Source of the DNA: Burkholderiaceae bacterium
GTDB taxonomy: Bacteria; Pseudomonadota; Gammaproteobacteria; Burkholderiales; Burkholderiaceae_C
Direction: 5' to 3'
Assembly: GCA_913776825.1 (NCBI GenBank)
Contig: CAJYPV010000028.1
Span: forward strand, 248,001-312,000
DNA length: 64,000 bases
A program made the translations under genes and the position numbers. Of this stretch, positions 43,227 to 51,599 are shown in pieces (within the stretch, counting starts at the first letter, position 1; each line of letters begins with the position of its first letter). The notes under the pieces were generated by a model that was not told the origin of the DNA, made no database searches, and saw only the letters and a list, made by a program, of their open reading frames with translations.

Positions 43227-44678
43227 TCACATCTGCGGCGTTCTGAGCGGCGCCGTCGGCGGCACCGCGGGTGCGCGACGGGCCTTGGGCCTCAGGTCGT
43301 CCACGCTGGCCCAGCGGTGGATCGTCGGTGTGGCGGCAGTGGAGGCCGTCGACGGCTTGCCGGGCGACCGAAGCGGCTTGGGCGGCGGTGGCAGTCCCAG
43401 CTTGCCGAGGCTGATCGGCGTATGAATCGCCTGAGGCCGGGGCCTGGCCCGCAGGCGCGCGGCGAGTTCGTGGGCACGCAGCTCCGGCGGCGGTCCGGCG
43501 TCGTCGGGCGAGACGGCGTTCGCGCGGGGCGGCGACAGGCGAGCCGGCTTGGGCGGCGGCAATGGCTTCGCGGGTTTCGCCGGCGGCGCGTGGGGTCGGG
43601 TCGCCAGGTCGTGGCGGGACTGGGTCAGCAACTGCTCGCCGACCGCACACAGCGCCACCAGGCTGGGCAAGGTCTTGAGCATCGGTTGCTGGGTGCGTTC
43701 CCGCAACGACACCGCCGCCTGCAGCACCTCGGCCGACTGGTTGCCCTCCCGCAGATCGCCGTCCCGGTAGCGCTCATGGAGCGTCATCGCTCCGGCCAGT
43801 TGGGCGCTGGGGCCGCGACCGTCCTTGCACATCAGCAGCACCGTCCGATCGGGATGCTCGGCCTGGTATTTCAGGCAGTAGGCCGCCAGGGCCACGGCGG
43901 TGTCCGGCGCGATGGTGTCGGGCACATGCGGATGCGGCCGGGTCATTTGCAGACGGGTGAAGCGGTGGCCGTCCGGCGTGGTGCTCGGAGCGGTCGGGGG
44001 CAGGGTGACCGTCAACTCGCTGCGGCGCACTTCCTGGCGCGGCGCGGGGATCACATCCCAGAGCGAGCTGTGGAATTCGGCTGCCGGTGCCGCGCGTGCG
44101 GTGGACGGTGAGGCGGACGGAGACCGCGTGCCTGCCCGAGCTCGGTGGGCAGCGGGGCCGGGGACGGGCAGGTCCCAGTCGCGCTCATGCGGCTGTTGCC
44201 CGGTGGACAAGGCGGTCAGGTCGACGATCAGGCCCACGCGCGCCTTCACCAGATCGCGCGCCCATTGCAATTGCTCGGCGGGCTTTTCCGGCGCGCGGCT
44301 CATCAGCGTCTGTGGCGAGAGGGCCGTCAGACCCGCATCACCGGTCAGCTGTTCCGGCGCGTGGCGGGTGGTGGGCGATGGGGAGGCACTGGCCTGCGCA
44401 TCGCGGTGGCTGAAGGGAAAGGCCCCCGGCGACGGGGCGCGGGAGGACGCGGGCGAGCTGGCAATCGAGCTCGTGCTGGAGAGCGAGCCGGGGCTCGAGC
44501 CGGCGGAGCGAGGACTGCACGGCACCGGGCTGGCCTGCTGCAGGGCCCAGAAGAGCTTCTGCGCTTCGGCGTGGTGGTGTTGATACCAACGGGGCGACTG
44601 ATCCTGCGTGCGCGATGGCGCGCTGGAGCCGTGCTGCTGGGGGCTGAATTTCCGGACGAGGGCGGTGAACCAGGACAT
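43227..44678 (-). CDS. Protein-tyrosine-phosphatase-like protein with altered catalytic residues
   Basis: 483 residues. N-terminal 110 residues are Ser/Pro/Gln-rich and disordered-looking. The region about 140-350 follows the order of a PTP domain: VGLIVDLT (149-155), HRFTRLQMTRPHPHVPD (238-254, where PTPs have WPDHGVP), and VLLMCKDGRGPSAQ (280-293, where PTPs have HCxAGxGRS). The catalytic Cys284 is kept, but the P-loop Arg is Pro290 and the WPD Asp is His249. The C-terminal 120 residues are full of PPPKP-type stretches that could bind SH3-like domains. It may be a pseudophosphatase or a decayed effector. The start at 44678 has only a weak ribosome binding site. No secretion genes are near. 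The PTP assignment is by eye. Confidence 0.55.
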   Translation of the reverse strand: MSWFTALVRKFSPQQHGSSAPSRTQDQSPRWYQHHHAEAQKLFWALQQASPVPCSPRSAGSSPGSLSSTSSIASSPASSRAPSPGAFPFSHRDAQASASPSPTTRHAPEQLTGDAGLTALSPQTLMSRAPEKPAEQLQWARDLVKARVGLIVDLTALSTGQQPHERDWDLPVPGPAAHRARAGTRSPSASPSTARAAPAAEFHSSLWDVIPAPRQEVRRSELTVTLPPTAPSTTPDGHRFTRLQMTRPHPHVPDTIAPDTAVALAAYCLKYQAEHPDRTVLLMCKDGRGPSAQLAGAMTLHERYRDGDLREGNQSAEVLQAAVSLRERTQQPMLKTLPSLVALCAVGEQLLTQSRHDLATRPHAPPAKPAKPLPPPKPARLSPPRANAVSPDDAGPPPELRAHELAARLRARPRPQAIHTPISLGKLGLPPPPKPLRSPGKPSTASTAATPTIHRWASVDDLRPKARRAPAVPPTAPLRTPQM

Positions 44679-44817
44679 GACGACTCGCGGGAGTGGACAG
44701 GTCTGGTGAGTCGCCACCCCGGAGGCGCAGTTCAAACGACAACGGTGCGCCCGCGGCCCATCGCGGCGGCGCGCCTCGACGCCCCGACACCCGTGTGTCG
44801 CGCCGCGCGACGGGCGA

Positions 44818-45804
44818 CTAGCCGTCCAAAGCCGATGCGGACAAGTCCGCCCCACGCACCTGCCGAGCAGCGTCTTCCAGCAATTGCTGGAAGCGTTCGA
44901 CGGCCTCGCTGGGCGTGTCCGGCAGATGCCAGGTCGACAGCGGCCCCAACCCCAGGTTCACGTCATGCGGCAGGATCACCACGGTGCCGTCGCGGGCCGC
45001 GTTCATCGCCACGTCATGCGGGACGACGGCGATCAGCGGGATCTGCCGCATCAGCTTCAGCGCGAGCGCCAGATCGCCGCTTTCGATCAGGTCGGTCGGC
45101 AGCGGGAGTTGCATCTGCTGCCACAGCCGATCCATCAGCATGCGGGTGCGGGTGCCCGGCAGATGCCAGATCCAGCGCTGGCGGCTCAGGGTTTCCCAGC
45201 TCAGGCCCGGGGTGCGGGCCAGCGGGTGATGGGCGCTCATCGTGAGGCGCTCCGGTTGATCGATCAGGGGATGACGCTGCAGGCCGAGCGGCTCGTCGGC
45301 GGGCATCACGCGGGCGATGACCATGTCCAGCCGGCCCGCCTGCAGATCGTCGAACAGCGAGCGCAGCGCATGGGTGCGCACGCTGACGGTCAGCTGCGGG
45401 AACTCGGTCTTCATGGCGGTGATGGCCATCGGCAGCAGTCGGGCGAGCGCGGCATTGGTGGCACCAATGCGGAGTTCGCCGGACGCGCCGCGCACCATGG
45501 TGGCGACATCGCCAGCAGCCCGATGCAGATCGGCTTCGATCTTCCTGGCGAGCGACAGCAGCCGCCGACCGATCGGCGTGATGTGCATGTTGCGTCCGCG
45601 CCGCAGGAAGAGGGTTTGTCCCAGCCCCTGTTCCAGCTCCGCGAGCGTCTTGCTCACCGCGGGCTGCGTCACGTGCAGCAACTCCGCGGCCAGGCTGGCA
45701 TTGCCGGTCTCGTGCAGCGCCAGCAAGACCCGCGCATGACGAAGGCTCATGCGGCGAATCACGAACTGCTCGGCGCTTTCCGGCGAGTGTGTGGGGTCAG
45801 TCAT
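44818..45804 (-). CDS. LysR family transcriptional regulator
   Basis: 328 residues. N-terminal HTH at about 18-78 (MSLRHARVLLALHETGNASL, then LLHVTQPAVSKTLAELEQGL and FLRRGRNMHITPIGRRLLS), then a LysR substrate-binding domain (GELRIGATNAALARLLPMAI, LIAVVPHDVAMNAA). This is the GbpR/CbbR-like branch of the family. It diverges from the TonB receptor gene at 45943 with 138 bases between them, so it probably regulates that receptor and itself. The effector cannot be predicted. The ATG at 45804 is chosen; a GTG at 45825 is in frame. Confidence 0.92.
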   Translation of the reverse strand: MTDPTHSPESAEQFVIRRMSLRHARVLLALHETGNASLAAELLHVTQPAVSKTLAELEQGLGQTLFLRRGRNMHITPIGRRLLSLARKIEADLHRAAGDVATMVRGASGELRIGATNAALARLLPMAITAMKTEFPQLTVSVRTHALRSLFDDLQAGRLDMVIARVMPADEPLGLQRHPLIDQPERLTMSAHHPLARTPGLSWETLSRQRWIWHLPGTRTRMLMDRLWQQMQLPLPTDLIESGDLALALKLMRQIPLIAVVPHDVAMNAARDGTVVILPHDVNLGLGPLSTWHLPDTPSEAVERFQQLLEDAARQVRGADLSASALDG

Positions 45805-45942
45805 AACCAAAAAAATGAAGGTCACTCATAAAGCTTCATAACGGAACCGACACGGATCTTTACCTTGGCTGTCACCCGCCGGTCATGTCCGCGCTGGCGC
45901 GCCTCCTCCTTGCACCACATTGAAACCACAGGAGTGTCTCGA
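45805..45942. promoter_or_regulatory. Divergent control region between lysR and the TonB receptor
   Basis: AT-richer than its surroundings. It has an inverted repeat ATGA-N7-TCAT at 45815-45829 and three copies of CATAA (45802, 45828 and 45837), with an imperfect palindrome around AAGCTT at 45831. These are candidates for LysR binding; none is an exact T-N11-A site that I can be sure of. Confidence 0.4.
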
Positions 45943-48900
45943 ATGGTCCGTCCTCACGTCCGTTCCGCTGTTCGTTGCTGTATCCGCCGTTCCAGCCGTC
46001 CGTCCCGCCTGCATTGGACCGCGTTCGCCGCCTTGATGCTCGCCAGCCAGGTTCATGCCCAGTCGTCCTCCTCGGGCGCCGAGTCGGAGGAGTCCCGCAA
46101 GCTCGAGCGGGTGGAGATCACCGGCTCGCTGATCAAGCGCACCGACCGCGAGACGCCGTCGGTGGTGCAGTCGATCACTCGGGAACAGATTCGCACGTCT
46201 GGTTACGCCAATGTCGAAGAATTGCTGCGGGCCAACGCGGCCGTGGACCTCGGCTCCATCGGGGATGGCGCCGCGTCGGGCTTCGTGGGGGGCGTGTCGA
46301 CCATCTCGCTGCGCGGCTTCGGCTCACAGGGCACGCTGATCCTGATCAACGGCCGTCGCACCGCGCCGCTGGCGGCGGTCGATGTGAACTTCGGCCGCGG
46401 CACGATGATCAACGTGAACACCATCCCGAAAGAGGCGATCGAACGGATCGACATTCTGAAGGATGGCGCGTCCGCCTTGTATGGCTCGGATGCGATGGCG
46501 GGCGTCATCAACTACGTCTTGCGCAAGGACTATCGCGGTGTGGAGGCCAGCGCCTCCTACACCGCCAATGACCGCGGCGTCGGCGCGACCCGCACTGGCG
46601 GCCTGACCTTCGGTTTCGGCAACCTGGACACGCAGCGCTTCAACGTCTTCGGCGGCATCGAGGTCTCCAAGCGCGACAACGTCATGGCCAGCGAGCTGAA
46701 GGACCGCGGCAATCTGGCGCTGCAGAACCAGTACCTGACCTCGACCGGCTCGCTGGCGCGCTTCACGCCCGATTCCAGCGCCTCGTTCTATGGCAACTAC
46801 TACCGGGTGCCCGCCAGCCTGAGCGGCAACACGGTGTTGAACGGGATCAGCACGGCCAACAGCAGCCTGTCGGGCGTGAACTACCTGGGCACCTTGTCGG
46901 GCTGCCCGGCGGAGCGCACGGTGGGGCAGGGCGTGCCGAATCGGCCGGCCGGGTTCGCGGCCACCACCGCCTCGCTGCCGACCGGCCTGTGCCGCTTCAA
47001 CCTGGACAACGCGGATGAAATCATCGCCGCGCAGGACCGTCAGAGCGGCATGGTGCGGGGCACCTATGTGATCAACGACAGCCTCACGGCGTATGCGGAT
47101 CTGATGCTGTCGCGCACGAAGACCAACGAGACCCGGGCGCCGTATGCCATGACCACCTCGCTGGTCACCAGCGGGAATCCGGTGGCCACCACCTGGCCGA
47201 AGCTGGATGGCAGCTTCCTGCGTCAGAACGCGATCATCCTGCCGGTCGGCCATCCGGACAATCCGACCAATGGCACGGCCACTCCGCAGCAGGTCCAACT
47301 GATCTATCGCTTCGAAGACCTGCCGCTGGGCGACATCAACATCCTGCGCGGCACCCGCTTCACCGGCGGCCTGGAAGGCAGCGCCTTCGGCTGGGATTTC
47401 GATACCGCGCTGCTCTACAGCGAGCAGACCAATGAGCGCTATCAGGAGGGCCGGGTGCGCAGCTCGCTGCTGAATGCGGCGATCGCCTCAGGCAGCTATC
47501 GCTTCGGCGGCGTGAACAGCCGGGAGGCGATCAACAGTGTGTCCTCGACGGCCTACAACGAGGGCAAGTCCAGCATCACCGCCTGGGACCTGCGCGGCAG
47601 CCGCGAGCTGTTCGCGCTGCCCGGCGGTCGCGCGGCGATCGCGGTGGGCACCGAACTGCGCCGTGAGAAGCTGAGCGCGACGCCGGACGACGTCTACCAG
47701 ACCGGCGATTACATCGGCCTGGTGGCCAATGGCGCCTCGGGCAGCCGCACCTCGTATGCGGCCTTCAGCGAGCTCAGCCTGCCGGTGGTCAAGCAGCTGG
47801 AGCTGCAGGCCGCCGCGCGTTATGAGCATTACAGCGACTTCGGCAACAGCACCACCGGCAAGCTCGGCTTCAAGTGGACGGCGCTGCCGTCGCTGTTTGC
47901 CTTCCGCGGCACGGCGGCCACCGGCTTCCGCGCGCCGGCGATCTCGCAGATCGGCGATTCGTTCGCGCTGTCCTTCCACAGCTTCCAGGAACGCCGGATC
48001 TATGACCCGCTGCGCTGCGACCTGAGCAGCGGCGCGCCGGTCAGCCGGGCGCCGGTGGCCAACAACCGCGACTGCAACGTGCTGGGCTTTTCCGCCGTGC
48101 CCAGCGGCACCACCAGCCCGGGCAGCATTCCCACCGTCATCAGCGCGAATCCGACACTGCAGCCGGAGAAGTCGCGCTCCTTCACCCTGGGCTTCATCAT
48201 GACGCCCAGCCAGTGGGCCGACCTGGCGCTCGACGGCTGGTACTTCCATCGCCGCAATGAAATCCGCTCGCAGCGAGGCGTGGACATCATGGATGCCTAC
48301 ACCGCCAATCCGGCCTCCACCGCCGGGCAGGTGGTGCGCGACCCGAATCCGGAGACCTGGCTCCCTGGCGTTGCCGACAGCGGGCCGATCATCATGTTGA
48401 TCCGGCAGTACGGGAACAACGAATGGACCAAGACGTCCGGTCTGGACTACGACCTGAACCTGCGGCTGCCGCCCACCGCCTACGGCAAGTTCAGCCTGAA
48501 TGTGCAGGGCACCTACACCGTCCGCTATGACCAATTGATCGTCACCGGTCAGGCGGTGCAGCACCAGGTGGGCACCACCACCTCGGACATCGCCAAGACC
48601 CGCGCCAGCGCCACCTTCAAGTGGGACACCGATGCCTGGCGCAGCTGGGTGCGCTTCAACCACGCCGATCCGCTGGCGTCCACCACCTGCACCTCGCTGA
48701 CGGCGGCGCAGCGGGACTTCCTGTCGAGCCTGGGCCGTTGCCGCGTGGGTCGGGAACGGACCATCGACTTCGGTCTGGGTTACAGCGGCTACAAGGGCCT
48801 GACGCTGTCCGCCAGCGTGCTGAACCTGCTCAACGACTACAACCGGGCGACCGGCGTGCCGACGGTGTTCTCGTATTACGACACCGGTTCGCAGGCGGTG

Positions 48901-48945
48901 CTGGGACGTCGTTTCTCGCTGAACGCGAGCTACACCTTCCAGTGA
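45943..48945 (+). CDS. TonB-dependent outer-membrane receptor
   Basis: 1000 residues. Signal peptide (LHWTAFAALMLASQVHAQ), TonB box region with VEITGSLIKR, plug domain (VVQSITREQIRTSGYANVEE, ISLRGFGSQGTLILINGRRT, IERIDILKDGASALYGSDAM), then a 22-strand barrel with the terminal RRFSLNASYTFQ ending in an aromatic and Gln. The size and VEITGS start are typical of receptors for sugars, peptides or other organic substrates rather than siderophores, but the ligand is unknown. AGGAG is eight bases before the ATG. It is divergent from the LysR gene. A GC hairpin (48954-48974) lies just past the stop. Confidence 0.95.
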   Translation: MVRPHVRSAVRCCIRRSSRPSRLHWTAFAALMLASQVHAQSSSSGAESEESRKLERVEITGSLIKRTDRETPSVVQSITREQIRTSGYANVEELLRANAAVDLGSIGDGAASGFVGGVSTISLRGFGSQGTLILINGRRTAPLAAVDVNFGRGTMINVNTIPKEAIERIDILKDGASALYGSDAMAGVINYVLRKDYRGVEASASYTANDRGVGATRTGGLTFGFGNLDTQRFNVFGGIEVSKRDNVMASELKDRGNLALQNQYLTSTGSLARFTPDSSASFYGNYYRVPASLSGNTVLNGISTANSSLSGVNYLGTLSGCPAERTVGQGVPNRPAGFAATTASLPTGLCRFNLDNADEIIAAQDRQSGMVRGTYVINDSLTAYADLMLSRTKTNETRAPYAMTTSLVTSGNPVATTWPKLDGSFLRQNAIILPVGHPDNPTNGTATPQQVQLIYRFEDLPLGDINILRGTRFTGGLEGSAFGWDFDTALLYSEQTNERYQEGRVRSSLLNAAIASGSYRFGGVNSREAINSVSSTAYNEGKSSITAWDLRGSRELFALPGGRAAIAVGTELRREKLSATPDDVYQTGDYIGLVANGASGSRTSYAAFSELSLPVVKQLELQAAARYEHYSDFGNSTTGKLGFKWTALPSLFAFRGTAATGFRAPAISQIGDSFALSFHSFQERRIYDPLRCDLSSGAPVSRAPVANNRDCNVLGFSAVPSGTTSPGSIPTVISANPTLQPEKSRSFTLGFIMTPSQWADLALDGWYFHRRNEIRSQRGVDIMDAYTANPASTAGQVVRDPNPETWLPGVADSGPIIMLIRQYGNNEWTKTSGLDYDLNLRLPPTAYGKFSLNVQGTYTVRYDQLIVTGQAVQHQVGTTTSDIAKTRASATFKWDTDAWRSWVRFNHADPLASTTCTSLTAAQRDFLSSLGRCRVGRERTIDFGLGYSGYKGLTLSASVLNLLNDYNRATGVPTVFSYYDTGSQAVLGRRFSLNASYTFQ

Positions 48946-48953
48946 TGCCGTCC

Positions 48954-48974
48954 CCCGCCGCCGCGTGCGGCGGG
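48954..48974 (+). other. GC hairpin after the TonB receptor
   Basis: CCCGCCGC (48954-48961), five-base loop, GCGGCGGG (48967-48974). No T-tract; possibly a rho-assisted end of the receptor transcript. Confidence 0.55.
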
Positions 48975-49173
48975 CCTCTCCGCGCGCTCACGAGGGCGGG
49001 TGGTGGTTCACTGGATCGGCGCGTCCGGATGTCGTCACAAGCGCAGTCGGACGCGCCCGTCAAGCCCGCGCCCGCAACGTCGGCGGGGCGTGATTGACGC
49101 ACCGCACAAACGGCGGCACACAATACGGTCTTTCGACTTCCCGCGACCTTCGAACTGGTCGCGCGAGACTTTC

Positions 49174-51057
49174 GTGAGTTCACACCAAACGGCCCGCTCC
49201 CCTTCGGCCTTGGCGGGCCTGACCATCGGCGCCTTGGGCGTCGTCTACGGCGATATCGGCACCAGCCCGCTCTATGCGCTGAAAGAAGTCTTCCACGGCG
49301 GCCATGTGCCGCTGAACCACGACAACATCCTCGGCGTCCTGTCCTTGCTGTTCTGGACGATGACCGTGGTGGTGTCCTTCAAATACGTCCTGCTGATCCT
49401 GCGGGCCGACAACAACGGCGAAGGCGGCCTGATCGCCATGCTGGCGCTGGCCACCACGGCGGTCAGTCACAAGCCTGGCCTGCGGCGGGGCCTGATGCTG
49501 GTGGGCCTGTTCGGCACCGCGATCTTCTTTGGCGACGCGGTCATCACGCCCGCGATGACGGTGCTGGGCGCGGTCGAGGGCATCGATGTCTATGCGCCGC
49601 AATATGACGACGCCATCGTGCCTGTCACGCTGCTGGTGCTGGCGGGGCTGTTCTCGGTGCAGCGATTCGGCACCGGCGGCGTGGGCAAGGCCTTCGGGCC
49701 GGTGATGCTGCTGTGGTTCGCGGCGCTGGCGGCGCTGGGCATTCCCAAGATCATCGACAACCCGCATGTGCTGACCGCCATCAACCCGATGTACGCGGTG
49801 CAGTTCTGCCTGCATTACGGCTGGGTCGCGTTCGTCGCGCTGGGCGCGGTGGTGCTGGTGGTGACCGGGGGCGAGGCGCTGTATGCCGACCTGGGCCACT
49901 TCGGCAAGAAGCCGATCCGCATCGCCTGGTATGGCTTCGTGATGCCGGCGCTGACGCTCAATTACTTCGGCCAGGGCGCGATGCTGCTGGACCGTCCGGA
50001 AGCGATCAAGAACCCGTTCTTCATGATCGCGCCGTCCTGGGCGGAGATCCCGCTCTTCGGCCTGGCCACGCTGGCGGCGGTGGTGGCGTCGCAGGCGCTG
50101 ATCACGGCGGCGTTCTCGGTGACCAAGCAGGCGGTGCAACTCGGCCTGCTGCCGCGCATGCGCATCGTGCACACCTCGGTGCGGGACATCGGGCAGATCT
50201 ATGTGCCGTTCGTGAACTGGGGTCTGTTCGCGTTCGTGGTGGTCGCGGTGGCGTTCTTCGGATCGTCCAGCAAGCTGGCCGGCGCCTACGGCGTGGCGGT
50301 GACCATCGACATGACCATCACCACGGTGATGACCTTCTTCGTCATCCGCTTCGGCTGGCGTTATCCGCTGGCGCTGTGCCTGGCCGCCACCGGCGTGTTC
50401 TTCGTGATCGATGCGACCTTCCTGGCGTCCAACCTGCTGAAGGTGGCGCATGGCGGCTGGTTCCCGCTGATGATCGGCGTCGGCATGTTCACGCTGATGC
50501 TGACCTGGAAGCAGGGCCGGCGTCTGCTGTCCAACAAGCTGCGTGAGGACGCGATCGACCTGAAGAGCTTCCTCGGCGCGGTCTTCATCAACCCGCCGAC
50601 GCGGGTCAGCGGCACGGCGGTGTTCCTGTCGGCGGAGCAGGGCGTCACGCCCAATGCGCTGCTGCACAACCTCAAGCACAACAAGGTGCTGCACGAGCAA
50701 AACCTGTTCGTCAGCGTCAAGCACCATGAAGTGCCGTGGATCGGCTTCGAGCGCCGCGTCGAAGTGGAAAGCCTGGACAACGACTGCTGGCAGGTGCTGC
50801 TGCACTTTGGCTTCAAGAATGAGCCCGATGTGCCGGATGCGCTGAAGCTGCTGGAGGAACACGGCGTCCATCTGGACGAGATGGAGACCAGCTATTTCCT
50901 CTCGCGGGACATCGTCATTCCCACCATCGGTTCCGGCATGGCGCTGTGGCGGGAGAAGCTGTTCGCCAGCATGCACCGCAATGCTGCCGCGGCCGCCGAC
51001 TTCCTCCACCTGCCCACCAACCGGATCGTGGAGCTGGGCTCCAAGGTGGAAATCTGA
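49174..51057 (+). CDS. kup: KUP family potassium uptake protein
   Basis: 627 residues from a GTG at 49174 (the frame is open to 49000). The family start LTIGALGVVYGDIGTSPLYA (about 14-33) and KADNNGEGG-like RADNNGEGGLIAML are present, followed by about twelve membrane helices and a hydrophilic C-terminal domain (TAVFLSAEQGVTPNALLHNL, then SYFLSRDIVIPT). Kup is a low-affinity proton-coupled potassium importer. The start rests on family alignment; the ribosome binding site is weak. A GC hairpin ends the preceding gene. Confidence 0.95.
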   Translation: MSSHQTARSPSALAGLTIGALGVVYGDIGTSPLYALKEVFHGGHVPLNHDNILGVLSLLFWTMTVVVSFKYVLLILRADNNGEGGLIAMLALATTAVSHKPGLRRGLMLVGLFGTAIFFGDAVITPAMTVLGAVEGIDVYAPQYDDAIVPVTLLVLAGLFSVQRFGTGGVGKAFGPVMLLWFAALAALGIPKIIDNPHVLTAINPMYAVQFCLHYGWVAFVALGAVVLVVTGGEALYADLGHFGKKPIRIAWYGFVMPALTLNYFGQGAMLLDRPEAIKNPFFMIAPSWAEIPLFGLATLAAVVASQALITAAFSVTKQAVQLGLLPRMRIVHTSVRDIGQIYVPFVNWGLFAFVVVAVAFFGSSSKLAGAYGVAVTIDMTITTVMTFFVIRFGWRYPLALCLAATGVFFVIDATFLASNLLKVAHGGWFPLMIGVGMFTLMLTWKQGRRLLSNKLREDAIDLKSFLGAVFINPPTRVSGTAVFLSAEQGVTPNALLHNLKHNKVLHEQNLFVSVKHHEVPWIGFERRVEVESLDNDCWQVLLHFGFKNEPDVPDALKLLEEHGVHLDEMETSYFLSRDIVIPTIGSGMALWREKLFASMHRNAAAAADFLHLPTNRIVELGSKVEI

Positions 51058-51101
51058 GCCAGGCGGTGTCGGCCCCTCCGGGCGCCTCGATGCTCTAACC
51101 A

Positions 51102-51143
51102 ACATATAGCTAGTCAGATTTCGGTTTATACTAATATATATGT
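51102..51143 (+). promoter_or_regulatory. AT-rich promoter with inverted repeat before the HTH gene
   Basis: ACATATA (51102-51108) and TATATGT (51137-51143) are exact inverted copies 28 bases apart, in the most AT-rich stretch of the window. TATACT (51127-51132) could be a -10 element. The layout fits autorepression by the HTH protein that starts at 51144. Confidence 0.5.
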
Positions 51144-51530
51144 ATGCCCAAGCGTTCCTCCGCGATCGATCATCTGCCTGCCGTGGTGCAGGTGCATTTG
51201 AGCGCGCTGGGCGAAAACCTGGCGATCGCGCGCAAGCGGCGTCGGGAGTCGATGAAGGATTGGGCGCAGCGGATCGGCGTGTCCGAGCCCACGCTCGCGC
51301 GCATGGAGCGCGGTGATCCGAGCGTCGCCATGGGCGTGTACGCCACCGCCCTGTGGTTGATCGCGCGAGATGCGCAACTGCCGGCTCTGGCGGCTCCGGA
51401 GCAGGACCTCGGCGCGCTGGAAGAGGCGGTGCGGGTGGCGCTGCGCCGCTCGGTGCGCAAGCGGCCGACCATCGAGGAACGGCTGGCGGGCATGACGTCG
51501 TCGCGGCCGGCGGTGGGGAAGAAGCCATGA
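51144..51530 (+). CDS. XRE/HipB-like helix-turn-helix protein without partner toxin
   Basis: 128 residues. An HTH of the Cro/C1 type at about 15-75 (LGENLAIARKRRRESMKDWA, GVSEPTLARMERGDPSVAMG) with a HipB-like pattern, then a basic C-terminus. HipB-like antitoxins are normally followed by a hipA kinase gene, but here benE follows in 70 bases, so it is orphaned or acts as a plain repressor. The ATG has no ribosome binding site and lies next to the AT-rich promoter, suggesting a near-leaderless message. The AT-rich leader contrasts with the GC-rich surroundings. Confidence 0.8.
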   Translation: MPKRSSAIDHLPAVVQVHLSALGENLAIARKRRRESMKDWAQRIGVSEPTLARMERGDPSVAMGVYATALWLIARDAQLPALAAPEQDLGALEEAVRVALRRSVRKRPTIEERLAGMTSSRPAVGKKP

Positions 51531-51599
51531 CCGACTCCGGTTCAGTCCGGAGTGGGATGCCCGCTCTACCGATCGGTCCGGCGCCATGAGACCCCATCC

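Noticed and set aside
44679..44817. hrp-type PIP box (TTCG-N16-TTCG) upstream of the pseudophosphatase-like gene, and likewise before 57437
   Set aside because: No pair of TTCG elements at the required spacing in either upstream region, so there is no promoter support for a type III effector.
49180..51597. 805-codon minus-strand frame
   Set aside because: Antisense to kup and rich in His/Arg/Gln, with no recognisable domain.
51531..51599. hipA toxin gene after the HipB-like gene
   Set aside because: Only 69 bases separate it from benE, and benE is a membrane transporter, not a kinase.
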